Assembly: GCA_946902985.2 (NCBI GenBank)
Contig: OX336391.1
Location: 300,148,775 to 300,212,774, forward strand
Source of the DNA: Meconema thalassinum
Taxonomy: Eukaryota > Arthropoda > Insecta > Orthoptera > Tettigoniidae
DNA length: 64,000 nucleotides
Direction of reading: 5' to 3'
Shown here: positions 56,126-64,000 of the stretch, in pieces
Position numbering within the stretch: position 1 is the stretch's first letter
Layout of the letters: every line of letters begins with the position of its first letter
The notes under the pieces: generated by a model
The model's database searches: none
Told to the model about the DNA's origin: nothing
Seen by the model: the letters and a program-made list of their open reading frames with translations, nothing else
Translations under genes and position numbers: made by a program

Positions 56126-57948
56126 TCATCATCTTCATTTCCCGTTTCCAGCTTCCTGGGTCGGGTTGTGAATTAAGGACCTCCAACGTTTCCTGTCTCT
56201 CCACCACTCCTCTCCTGTTTTTAGTACTTCTTCAGGTTTTCCTCCTCTCTTCTCTACACACTCCCACACTGTATCTGCCCATCTCTTTCGGGGCCTTCCT
56301 CGTGGTATCTTCCCTGTCATCTTTTCACAGAAAGTTTTCTTTGGTACTCTCTCCTCTCCCATTCTCATCATATGTCCATACCACTTTAACTTTGTTGTTT
56401 CTATCCTGTCCTGCAGCTTCAAGATTCCTGTCCTTTTTCTAATCTCTTCATTTCTAACTCTATCTCTTCTGGTCTTGCCCTCTATACCTCTTAGGAATTT
56501 CATCTCCGCAGCTTGTATTCTACTCTCCTCTCTTTTTGTAGTAGTCCACGCTCCAGCTGCATATGTTAGTATGGGTCTGTAGTAGGTTGAATATAGTACA
56601 TTTTTACATTTCTTTGGGACATCTCGGTTCCACAGAATACCCCTTATTCTCTGGTAAAAACTGTTCGCTTGTTGTATTCTCTTTCCAATTTCCTCAGTTA
56701 TCCTTCCATCTTCTGTGATCACACTTCCCAAGTACTTGAAACTTTTAACCACTTCTAGAATTTTCCCATTCAATTCTATCTTTCCTCTTCCTTCCTTCCT
56801 CTTGACATTACCATTGTCTTGCTCTTCTCTGTGCTTACTTTCATCCCATATTTCTCTATTTCTTGATTCCATACATCTAGTTGTTTTTGTACTTCCTTTT
56901 CATCCTAGCCCCATATCACTATATCATCTGCAAACAGCCATGGCCTTTGTTGCCTCTTGTCCCAATCTCTGTTTAACATTCTTGTGAATTTCATCCATGA
57001 CTATGATGAATAGTAAGGGGGACAATACACTTCCCTGTCGGAGACCTGTTTCCACTTTAAACCATTCTGTTTCTCCTATACTGGTCTTCACGCTACTCAC
57101 ACAATATTTGTACATAGCTTTTAACATTTGGACATCAGCACCGTTAACTCTCCTTTTCCTTAATACATTCCAAACCACCTGTCGAGGCACACTGTCGTAC
57201 GCTTTCTCAATATCAATAAATGTCATCACCATGTCTTTTCCAAATTCCCATCTTTTCTCCATCATTTGCCTTAATGCAAAGATTAGGTCAAATGTTGATC
57301 TGTCTTTCCTAAAACCATACTGTTGTTCTTCCATCTCTCCTTCTATCTTCCTCCTCAGTCTGCCTTCCAGAACTCTCTCAAAGATCTTAGCTACATGAGC
57401 GATAAGAGTGATCCCTCTGTAGTTATTGCATTCCTTTTTGTCACCTTTCTTAAAAATCGGGATAATTAATCCCTTTCCCCATTCTTCTGGAATCTCTTTC
57501 TTCTTCCAAATTATTCTAAATAATCTATACAACCACTGTACACCTATTGGTCCCGCTGCTTTTATCATTTCCGCGGACACCTCATCCTCTCCTGCTGCTT
57601 TACCGCTCTTCATCTTCTGTATGGCTTCCTCTATTTCTAGCATAGTGATCTCCTTTTCTTGTTCTTCTTCTTCTTCCATTGTTTCTTCTTGTTCTTTTTC
57701 ATCTTCCAGTTCGATGTATTTAACATTTAGTAGCTTTGAAAAGTATTCTTCCCATCTTTTTAATATATCATCTCTTTGATACAATATCTGTCCTGCTTCA
57801 GTTTTTACAAATTTTGTGTTTTCCCTACCTTTTACACTGTTTTTCACCAATCCATATAGAACCTTTTTACTTCCTTGGATATCCTCCTTCAAAGTTTCCG
57901 TGAAACCTTCCCAACTTTTCCTTTTTTCTTCTTGTACAATTTTTTGGC
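56126..57948 (-). mobile_element. 5'-truncated LINE (family L-B) inside the mariner
   Basis: The 3' end on the minus strand is GGAAACGGGAAATGAAGATG with an ATG-type tail. ATGTAA on both sides (56120-56125, 57949-57954) is a short likely TSD. It retains RT and C-terminal coding but no endonuclease. It inserted downstream of the transposase stop, so the transposase coding region was not interrupted. Confidence 0.85.
56135..57892 (-). pseudogene. LINE L-B reverse transcriptase and C-terminus, one main frameshift
   Basis: The 322-residue piece (57892-56924) has KSGKAAGEDEVSAEMIKAAG, LIIPIFKKGDKKECNNYRGI, QQYGFRKDRSTFDLIFALRQ, MTFIDIEKAYDSVPRQVVW and TGLRQGSVLSPLLFIIVMDE. The catalytic box LFADDIVIWG reads in another frame at about 56940-56910, followed by a TAG, so a frameshift falls just before it. 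The 245-residue piece (56872-56135) has SFKYLGSVITEDGRITEEIG, YAAGAWTTTKREESRIQAAE and GRPRKRWADTVWE. It shares the C-terminal plan of 33913-34533. The clade is unassigned; it lacks the EN domain because of truncation. Confidence 0.85.
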
Positions 57949-57975
57949 ATGTAAATGAAACATAAATAACAAATG

Positions 57976-59038
57976 TTAATACTGTTCAAATTGGCGACCT
58001 GCAGCATCAATACAATTCTGAGTACGAGTCACCACTGATTCTGTACATCGTATCAAAACGTCCAATGAGATTTCTCTACACAAGGTTTGAATCTCATTCC
58101 AAAGAATGTCTAGGTTACGTGGTTTATGTTTGTACACCTCATCTTTTACTGTGCCCCATAAGAAGAAATCCAGTGGTGTAAGGTCTGGAGAGCGTGCTGG
58201 AAACTCGATTGGCACCCTGCGTCCTATCCACTGGCCCGGCAAATTTTGATCCAGGTAAGCTCGTACGTCCCTGTGATAGTGCGGCGGGGCACCATCTTGT
58301 TGAAAATAAAAATTATCATTACCGTATAATGCACGAATGGCAGGAAATATGGAATCAGCAAGCATTGTTAGGTAAGTTATACCAGTTACAGTGCCTTCAA
58401 ATCGAAAAGGTCCAATGAGTCCCCTTGAAGACAAACCGCACCACACATTTACACCAGGCAAATTTACAGCTTTTTCAATTGTAATGTGAGGATTTTCTTC
58501 ACCCCAGTAAACACAATTGTGCCTATTGACAGTTCCATTAAGTTTGAATTGGGCTTCATCCGACCAAATGATGCTACCCATAAATCCCGGTTCACGTATC
58601 ACCATCTCCTGAACCCATTCACAAAATTGCAACCTTCGATCTGGATCGTCGTCACTTAGCTGATGCACCAGCCTTGGAATGTAAACACGATACTTGCCTC
58701 TCTTCAGAATGCGTAGCAAGCTGCTAGCACTTACATCACTTTCACGTGCCCCTTGCCTTGAAGATTTGTTAGGAGAGCGTTGAAACAGTTCCAAGACTGC
58801 CGTTGATGACTCATCACTTGTAGCTGTTCGAGGTCGACCTGAATGACCTTTATGCACATCACACACTGTTCCATGAACTTCGAATTTGTCTCGTATGCGT
58901 GTAATTGTTAATCTTGAAGGTGGTTCTGTATCATACTCCCTTCTCCACTGTCTTTGAACTTCATTTACATTCTCAAACTTCCAGTACCACTAATAACCTG
59001 CTTACGTTCTTCAAAACTCAAACGTACGTCCGCCATGT
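57976..59038 (-). pseudogene. Mariner-type transposase with DD41D spacing
   Basis: The uninterrupted part (58866-57976, 296 residues) has a helix-turn-helix region (HSGRPRTATSDES ... SDVSASSLLRILKRGK) and the first catalytic Asp in IIWSDEAQFKLNG. The second lies in FYFQQDGAPPHYH and the third in ARSPDLTPLDFFLWGTVKDE. Forty-one residues separate the second and third Asp, the DD41D spacing reported for rosa-like mariners. Upstream, an ATG at 59038 opens MADVRLSFEERKQVI, but one missing base near 58988 shifts the frame. So the full protein (~350 residues) is broken by one lesion while all three catalytic Asps survive. Confidence 0.85.
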
Positions 59039-59304
59039 TGATATTACAAATTCCAACTGATAATATAACATAGAGGGACGATTATGCTGCCACCTGGCGA
59101 AGAAATATAACATTAGCCTTGTAGAGCGGGAAAACTACGATAGTTTAAAGTGTGTATACATTTTTTTGAAGCACCCTGTATTTCAACAGGACTCTATAAG
59201 GTTAGATGACTTCAAAAATTTTACGCATTGTTCCATATCAGTATGCCTGGCTGGAAACAACATCCCATAGCATCCATCAGCGACATCCGTTACAATATAT
59301 AATA

Positions 59305-59690
59305 ATAATATCATAAGGCCTCGGGTGCCGGGTGAAAGCGTTGTTATTTGACACCCAGAGGGTAGGTAGCTTGCATGTCAAATTTTGTTGTTCCTTGAAG
59401 CACTATGAAAGTCAAGGAGGTTAGATATCTAAGCTCCTTGACACAATAGCGCCTTCTAGTAGAGAAATGAGGAACTTTGTGTTGGCGGAAAATCCCGAGA
59501 TTAATTTTGTCATTATGAACATGGCCTACTGAATTCAAATGGGTTTTTTGACATGCCAACATCGTATGACATGTAGTAATTTTTGCCGCTTTTCAAAAAT
59601 CACTTACCCCGGCCAGGGGCGAACCTGCAAGCTTGGGGGTTAGTAATCCGACACTATAACCACTCACCCACCGTGGCAAGCAATATATTA
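59305..59690 (-). repeat. tRNA-derived SINE (family G), ~385 bp
   Basis: On the minus strand the head is CCACGGTGGGTGAGTGGTTA and box B is CAGGTTCGCCCCTGG. A long unique body ends CACCCGGCACCCGAGGCC plus an (ATT)n-like tail. CAATATAT(A/T)AT(A/T)AT(A/T) occurs on both sides (59295-59310, 59682-59697), probably the TSD. No other copy is in the window. Confidence 0.75.
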
Positions 59691-59699
59691 TTATTGAGC

Positions 59700-60260
59700 C
59701 GTATTGAAGAAATCTAGTCTAATATAGGCCTAATATAGAAAGTTTGGGTTCAACTAGAACGTTTTTCAAGGTTAGAGGACTTTTATCAGTCCAAAAATTG
59801 TTACGCATTTCACCAATTCTTTATACGTGGAAACAACATCTTTTTGCAATCAACAGGAGATCCGATTCATTATATTGAACCATAATGAAGAAGTATAATG
59901 TAGACAATCTATTAAGGTAGATTTATATTAACTTTAGTCTTGTTTCGTTTATGTATTTTTCTTGTTTTTTGTGACCTTTCATTTTATTTAAATTTTTATG
60001 TGTACTTTGTAAAGATATCCATTTTCACTTTGGCATTTGTTAACATAGTTTTTAAGATTCTTTCATTATTTCAATCTACGCTGACGATTATCATTGTATA
60101 CCGAAACATGTACGTATTAATTTTAATATTAAACGTCTTTTAAGGATTTGACAAGGCGGCTATTATAATTTGAGATTAATATAATGAAAACCAAAATGTT
60201 AATGTACAATCTATATCATTTTAAAGCTTATAAAACCGGTTACAACGTCAATACTGAGAG
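59700..60260. other. AT-rich intergenic DNA
   Basis: No gene or element recognised. A 67-codon hydrophobic frame at 59940-60143 (+) is in AT-rich DNA and is probably chance. Confidence 0.4.
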
Positions 60261-60261
60261 C

Positions 60262-60515
60262 TCTCCGTTACTTTTTTGACGGAGGTCCATGTTTTATTCC
60301 CGGCTCTGCCAAGAAATTTAATTCTGGTCTATGGGTTGGAACTGGGTACACTCAGCCTCGCGAGGAAACACTGAGAAGAGATGGGTTCAATTCCCACCTC
60401 AGCCATCCAGGAAGTTATTTTCTGTGGTTTCCCCACTTCTACTCCAGGCAAATGCTGGAAGGTTCCTAATTTAAGGTCACGGCCACCTCCTTCCCAATCC
60501 TCCAGTCTAGTCTGC
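60262..60515 (+). repeat. SINE family A copy
   Basis: GACGGAGGTCCATG, box-B-like TTTTATTCCCGGCTCTGCC, GAACTGGGTACACTCAGCC, CAGGCAAATGCTGGAAGGTT and TAAGGTCACGGCCACCTCC follow the family-A order. The start of the head is lost. Confidence 0.8.
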
Positions 60516-60718
60516 AAGCCTCTGTTTGTGAACAAGTCACCTCCATGATCTCCTATTAGCAGTTAGCACTGCGGCCTCCTCTGCTTCTACACCTCTACAT
60601 TGAAATCGTTCAACACTGAATCTAACCATCGCCTCCTAGGTCTACCTCTACTTCTCTTACGCTCTACAGCCGAACGGTCGAACTGTACATTGCGATACAG
60701 CGGCGACTAGGGAGATTT

Positions 60719-60920
60719 AAAAAAAAAAAGGAAGCAAGCTTGTAGTTTAACGTGACCGTTAATCTCGCGATCATAAGCCACGGGACCTCCGTTTTACGTG
60801 GAATCCGAACCACAGGACATGGCATTTCACTTCGAAAATCTCACATGCATTGACTGGGAATCGAATCCGGTCCACCTTGGTGAGAGGCATACAGATTGAC
60901 CGCTGCGCCACCACGCCCCC
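60719..60920 (-). repeat. tRNA-derived SINE (family C), complete, with TSD
   Basis: The minus-strand head is GGGGGCGTGGTGGCGCAGCG, with box B CGATTCGATTCCC-type CCGGATTCGATTCCCAGTC. The body is GATTTTCGAAGTGAAATGCC ... GTGGCTTATGATCGCGAG and the tail is oligo-T. The perfect 11-bp TSD TAGGGAGATTT lies at 60708-60718 and 60921-60931. It is the reference copy for four truncated relatives at 48.7-50.8 kb. Confidence 0.9.
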
Positions 60921-60934
60921 TAGGGAGATTTCAG

Positions 60935-62085
60935 GGAGATCAGTGACGTCACCGTGATCTCACGGCTGACGAATTGCTATCGGTAACGCTCTTGGTTGCT
61001 TGCAGTTGGTTGTCAGCTGATTACTACATCAGTTCCGTGGTCAGTTCGCCGCAGGAATTTGCTGGAGTCTGTTCGCCATTTTTGTATTGTCACTCGTTAG
61101 CGTTTTCTAAGCGTAATATTAAAATAAATATTCCCATGTATAACCTATAGAACAAGATTTTGATATTAGCAGTGTCGTGTGCTCGATTGTGTTGACAATT
61201 TGTATTAAAATTGTTTAAATCCTGTAGTTGTTGCATTAAAATAAAATCCATTACTTGTGGTGGAAAATTAGTGCTTTTCCTTGTACATGTGGAATAATAC
61301 AGCATTTGGGATATATCGGCGAGTTTTTACGTTGTTCATATATATATTTTGGTTGTTGCATTTAATAGGAAAGTTGTCTAAACGATACTATTACGTCAGG
61401 AACGGTGTTGGGGAATACGCCTGTTAAAATAGTAATGGATGGGTAAAATTTAGACAAATTGGCATTTACATGAACACCTGCAAAATAGATATGGCAATGT
61501 TTCGTATTAGACCCATCAGCCTATAGGTCTTGTTTTTGACGTTTCATATAGTATGTCTGTGAGGCATTATTAAACAGAATTTGCAGCCAATATTGGAAAA
61601 CATAAAAATACCAACATATCGGAGGGGGGGGGGGGGGGGGCAGTCCCCCCAGCAAAAACAACATTATTGACCACAATGTTTTATAATGGCATTGTGTTTT
61701 TGCAGCCAACTTTGGGAAAAAAAACGAAACTGCACAATAACATTATTGACCACAACGTTTTATAAGAATATTACAATGTGCAGCTAGGTTAATGTATTGA
61801 TGTCAACTGGCGATTATTACAGACCGCGATTGTTTGCGCATGAATATATTATAAAAACAAATTGGCTGTTTTTGTGATGTTATCAACCACTTGACGAAAT
61901 GCTTCTCTGGCAAGATTATGGGAAAAGCCTTGGTTATAGGGTATTTTGGGTGGTGACAACTCAATAACAGAAATGAGCATTAAAAAACTTCGAAACGTAT
62001 TGTGTTTCAACACATGTAATTTATTTATCGGCCTACCTCAATTTGGCACGCCGTACATACGAAAATATTTTAATTTAGGGTTACA
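60935..62085. other. Intergenic DNA, no gene recognised
   Basis: A GC-richer stretch at 60940-61090 with CAGTGACGTCACCGTGATCT has promoter-like CRE words, but no frame follows. A G18 run lies at 61624-61641. The words TATTGACCACAA(T/C)GTTTTATAA repeat at 61665 and 61746. Confidence 0.4.
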
Positions 62086-62089
62086 TTAA

Positions 62090-62900
62090 TAACATATTTT
62101 TAAAATTCCGTTTCGGGATCTGTAATTCGCTTATATAGTTGAATTACAGATGACGTTAAGCGTCGTAATTAATTTAATTTTATATTTATAAGAAATTGTA
62201 TCGAAAGCCGTAATTGACCTATATAGCTCAATTATTAAAGATTTTGATGCAATGTTTTATTAATATGAAATTATACTAATTACGATGTGTATCGTCATCT
62301 GTAATTGATCTACATAGGCCAATTATAGAATTCGATGCGTAAAATTAAAAATATCAACTGAAATTACGAAGTGTATCTGAATCTGTAATTGACATATATA
62401 GGCCAATTAAAGAATTCGATGCGGAAATTGTAAAGTATAACGTTAAATTGCGAAATTTTATTCAGCATCGGAATCGTTAATTGAGCTATATAAGTTTAGG
62501 TAAATTATAGATTTCAATGCAATGTTTTTTATTTACGAAAAGAAAATAATTATCATGTGTATCGGAATCTGTAATTGATCTACTTAGGCCAATTATATAT
62601 TTCGATACGGAAATTTATAATATATGACGTGAATTTGCGAATTTTTTTTATGTATCGTAATCATTAATTGAACTATATAGCTCAATTATAGATTTCGGTT
62701 CATTGTTCGATTTGAAGGTTTTTGTGTTTGCCCACCCAAAAAAAAACTATTACCCAGGCCATTCCCAGATATATATGACGTGAATTAGCGAATTTTTTTT
62801 ACGTATCGGAATCTTTAATTGAACTATAACTTATAGCTCAATTATAGATTTCGATACATAAAAAAATTGACGGTTTTTGTGTTTCCCCACCCAAAAAACC
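62090..62900. repeat. Tandem array of ~90-bp units with palindromic cores
   Basis: Eight units centred near 62125, 62220, 62310, 62394, 62486, 62580, 62672 and 62825 share (G/T)(T/A)AATTGA(C/G)CTATATAGGCCA-ATTAT, whose symmetrical form is TTGAGCTATATAGCTCAA. GATTTCGATGC(A/G) and AAATT(G/A)CGAA follow. The last two units also carry TTTTTGTGTTT(G/C)CCCACCC and TATTACCCAGGC. Non-coding. Confidence 0.8.
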
Positions 62901-63280
62901 CCTATTACCCAGGCTTTTCCCGTAAGCTTGCCAGAGGAGTATTTCGTGACGTCGTTGATGACGTCACGGAAGCCGCCATTTTATTTAAGGGGAATTTCAT
63001 ACGCGGCCGTATCGCAATGTATAGTAGTCCCCAGCCGAACTCATTAACCTCTTAGGTAATCTCTCCTCCCCCTTTCTCTTCACATGACCCCACCATCTGA
63101 GTCTGCTCATATGAACATCTGGCGTGTTTGTTTCTAACTTATCCTGTTTCTCTTCATTTACATACAACAATACTTAAATGTTCCATCTATAAAAATAGTT
63201 TCTCTTTTACACAAGTATTTCAAATTTGATGCAGTAGAAAACATAATAATGTTATTCTCTCTGTCTTTTACCAGAAGCAT
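62901..63280. other. Intergenic DNA, no gene recognised
   Basis: A palindromic TGACGTCGTTGATGACGTCA lies at 62947-62966, close to AAGCCGCCATTTTATTTAAG. No coding region found. Confidence 0.35.
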
Positions 63281-63291
63281 ATTTTCTTTTA

Positions 63292-63542
63292 GTAGGCCCC
63301 ATGGTGTTGGGATAGCACGTCTGCCTCTCACCCGGATGCCCCAGGTTTGATTCCCGGCTCCGTAAGGGATTTTAGAAACTGACGTTAGGGCTGGAACGGG
63401 GTTCACTCAGCCAATATTAACGGCCGAGGAGATTCGATGCGCTGATCAGGCGTCACACCAATATCTGCAGACCAAATGGCAGGACAGCGGTCTCTTGGTA
63501 AGCCTAGGCCCTTCACGGGCTGTAGTGCCAGGGGTTATTATT
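63292..63542 (+). repeat. tRNA-derived SINE (family F) with TSD
   Basis: The head TAGGCCCCATGGTGTTGGGA and box B AGGTTTGATTCCCGG are followed by AACGGGGTTCACTCAGCC, GCTGATCAGGCGTCACACCA and the 3' part CCTTCACGGGCTGTAGTGCC plus a TTATT tail. The direct repeats ATATTTTCTTTTA (63279-63291) and ATATTTTCTTCTA (63543-63555) flank it with one mismatch. Confidence 0.85.
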
Positions 63543-63782
63543 ATATTTTCTTCTAAGTTCGATCGAATGTCCATAATGGCTCGAGTATCATGAACTTCTT
63601 GCTTATTTTAAGGCAGAGGTGGTAAGTTTCTCAGTCGCAATATTATTTTAAATCCTCTCTATGCCATTTGATAGTAAATTATCAGACAAGTGATTAGGGG
63701 CAGCAAGTATATCCTATCTCATCAACTTCGATGGCCGTTCACATATATTGTCACGTACATTTCTTTTTACACTCAAAGACAA

Positions 63783-64000
63783 CCCCTGGCACTAGACAGC
63801 CCATGACGGGCTAAGGCCGACCAAGCGACCGCTGCCCACCCATTCGGCCTGCAGATATTGGGGCGACGCGTGATCAGCATGTCGGGTCCCCTCGGCCGTT
63901 AATCTTGGTTTTCGTGATCGGGGCGCTGTCTCACTGTCAGACTGCTACTCAATTGTCCTCACGAGGCTGAGTGCACCCCGTTCCAACCCTCACGTCAGTT
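63783..64000 (-). repeat. SINE family F, inverted second copy, cut by window end
   Basis: AACCCCTGGCACTAGACAGC, CTGCAGATATTGGGGCGACG, CTCGGCCGTTAAT and GAGGCTGAGTGCACCCCGTT are the reverse complement of 63292-63542 with an ~60-bp extra segment (63905-63955). It runs off the window. Confidence 0.8.

Larger units (their letters stand above)
56017..59178 (-). mobile_element. Mariner-superfamily transposon split by a LINE
   Basis: The terminal inverted repeats begin CAGGGTGCTTCAAAAAAATG and are identical for 32 bp. TA flanks both ends (56015-56016, 59179-59180). Removing the LINE at 56126-57948 leaves about 1.34 kb, the usual mariner length. The minus-strand transposase (59038-57976) is nearly intact. 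Confidence 0.92.

Noticed and set aside
59940..60143. Small membrane protein
   Set aside because: A hydrophobic frame in very AT-rich DNA is expected by chance; no start context or homology is visible.
61620..61645. Long G run (also near 6540, 7565, 29110 and 33045) as quadruplex-based regulation
   Set aside because: Several runs lie just inside hAT-type ends and vary in length, so they are more simply homopolymer growth in transposon termini.

Overview
This window reads as intergenic DNA from a large, repeat-rich arthropod genome, most likely an insect. The insect call, and a loose leaning toward Polyneoptera/Orthoptera, rests on the mix of element families: tRNA-derived SINEs, RTE-type LINEs, a Penelope-like element, Tc1/mariner, hAT, piggyBac-like and Helitron-like DNA elements. 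No diagnostic host gene supports it. I find no bacterial-type gene, no CRISPR array and no host protein-coding gene I can defend. Nearly every recognisable coding stretch is a broken transposable-element protein. The open reading frame of a Penelope-like element (42880-44331) is the longest uninterrupted one.

Layout. 0-9 kb: SINE copies, a BED-type zinc-finger remnant, a 1.1-kb non-autonomous hAT element (6510-7612) and a SINE with perfect target-site duplications (TSDs) at 7953-8369. 9-13 kb: diverged direct repeats, a THAP-like zinc-finger remnant and a SINE with an 18-bp TSD. 12949-16560: an apparently full-length but frameshifted RTE LINE on the minus strand with a 10-bp TSD. 18057-18686: a TTAA-flanked (piggyBac-type) MITE. 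20731-23923: a Helitron-like element filled with a ~163-bp minisatellite. 24.2-28.4 kb: a second RTE copy, interrupted by a 1501-bp Tc1-like transposon and by a SINE.

28.6-33.7 kb is a nested insertion. Element X (TA target, ~921 bp) is split by a 4.1-kb hAT element, which itself carries an inverted copy of X. 34-40 kb: a LINE fragment, SINEs, a second TTAA MITE and a decayed hAT. 40.7-46.0 kb is a three-level nest. A third RTE copy is split by a 4027-bp element with CARGGTGTCTAC ends and a 5-bp TSD. That element carries a degenerate satellite array and is itself split by a Penelope-like element (RT plus GIY-YIG) with a 281-bp segment tandemly triplicated and a hammerhead-ribozyme-like motif downstream.

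46-53 kb: a hAT MITE, a triplicated hairpin-bearing repeat, SINEs, and a LINE RNase H/zinc-knuckle 3' fragment. 54-59 kb: a mariner remnant, then a mariner-type transposon with DD41D spacing whose 3' part is split by a 5'-truncated LINE. 59-64 kb: more SINEs and a tandem array of palindromic ~90-bp units.

The elements do not act together as a pathway. What links them is order: insertions inside insertions with readable TSDs give a relative chronology. SINEs depend on LINE machinery in trans, and MITEs on autonomous hAT, piggyBac or mariner relatives elsewhere in the genome.
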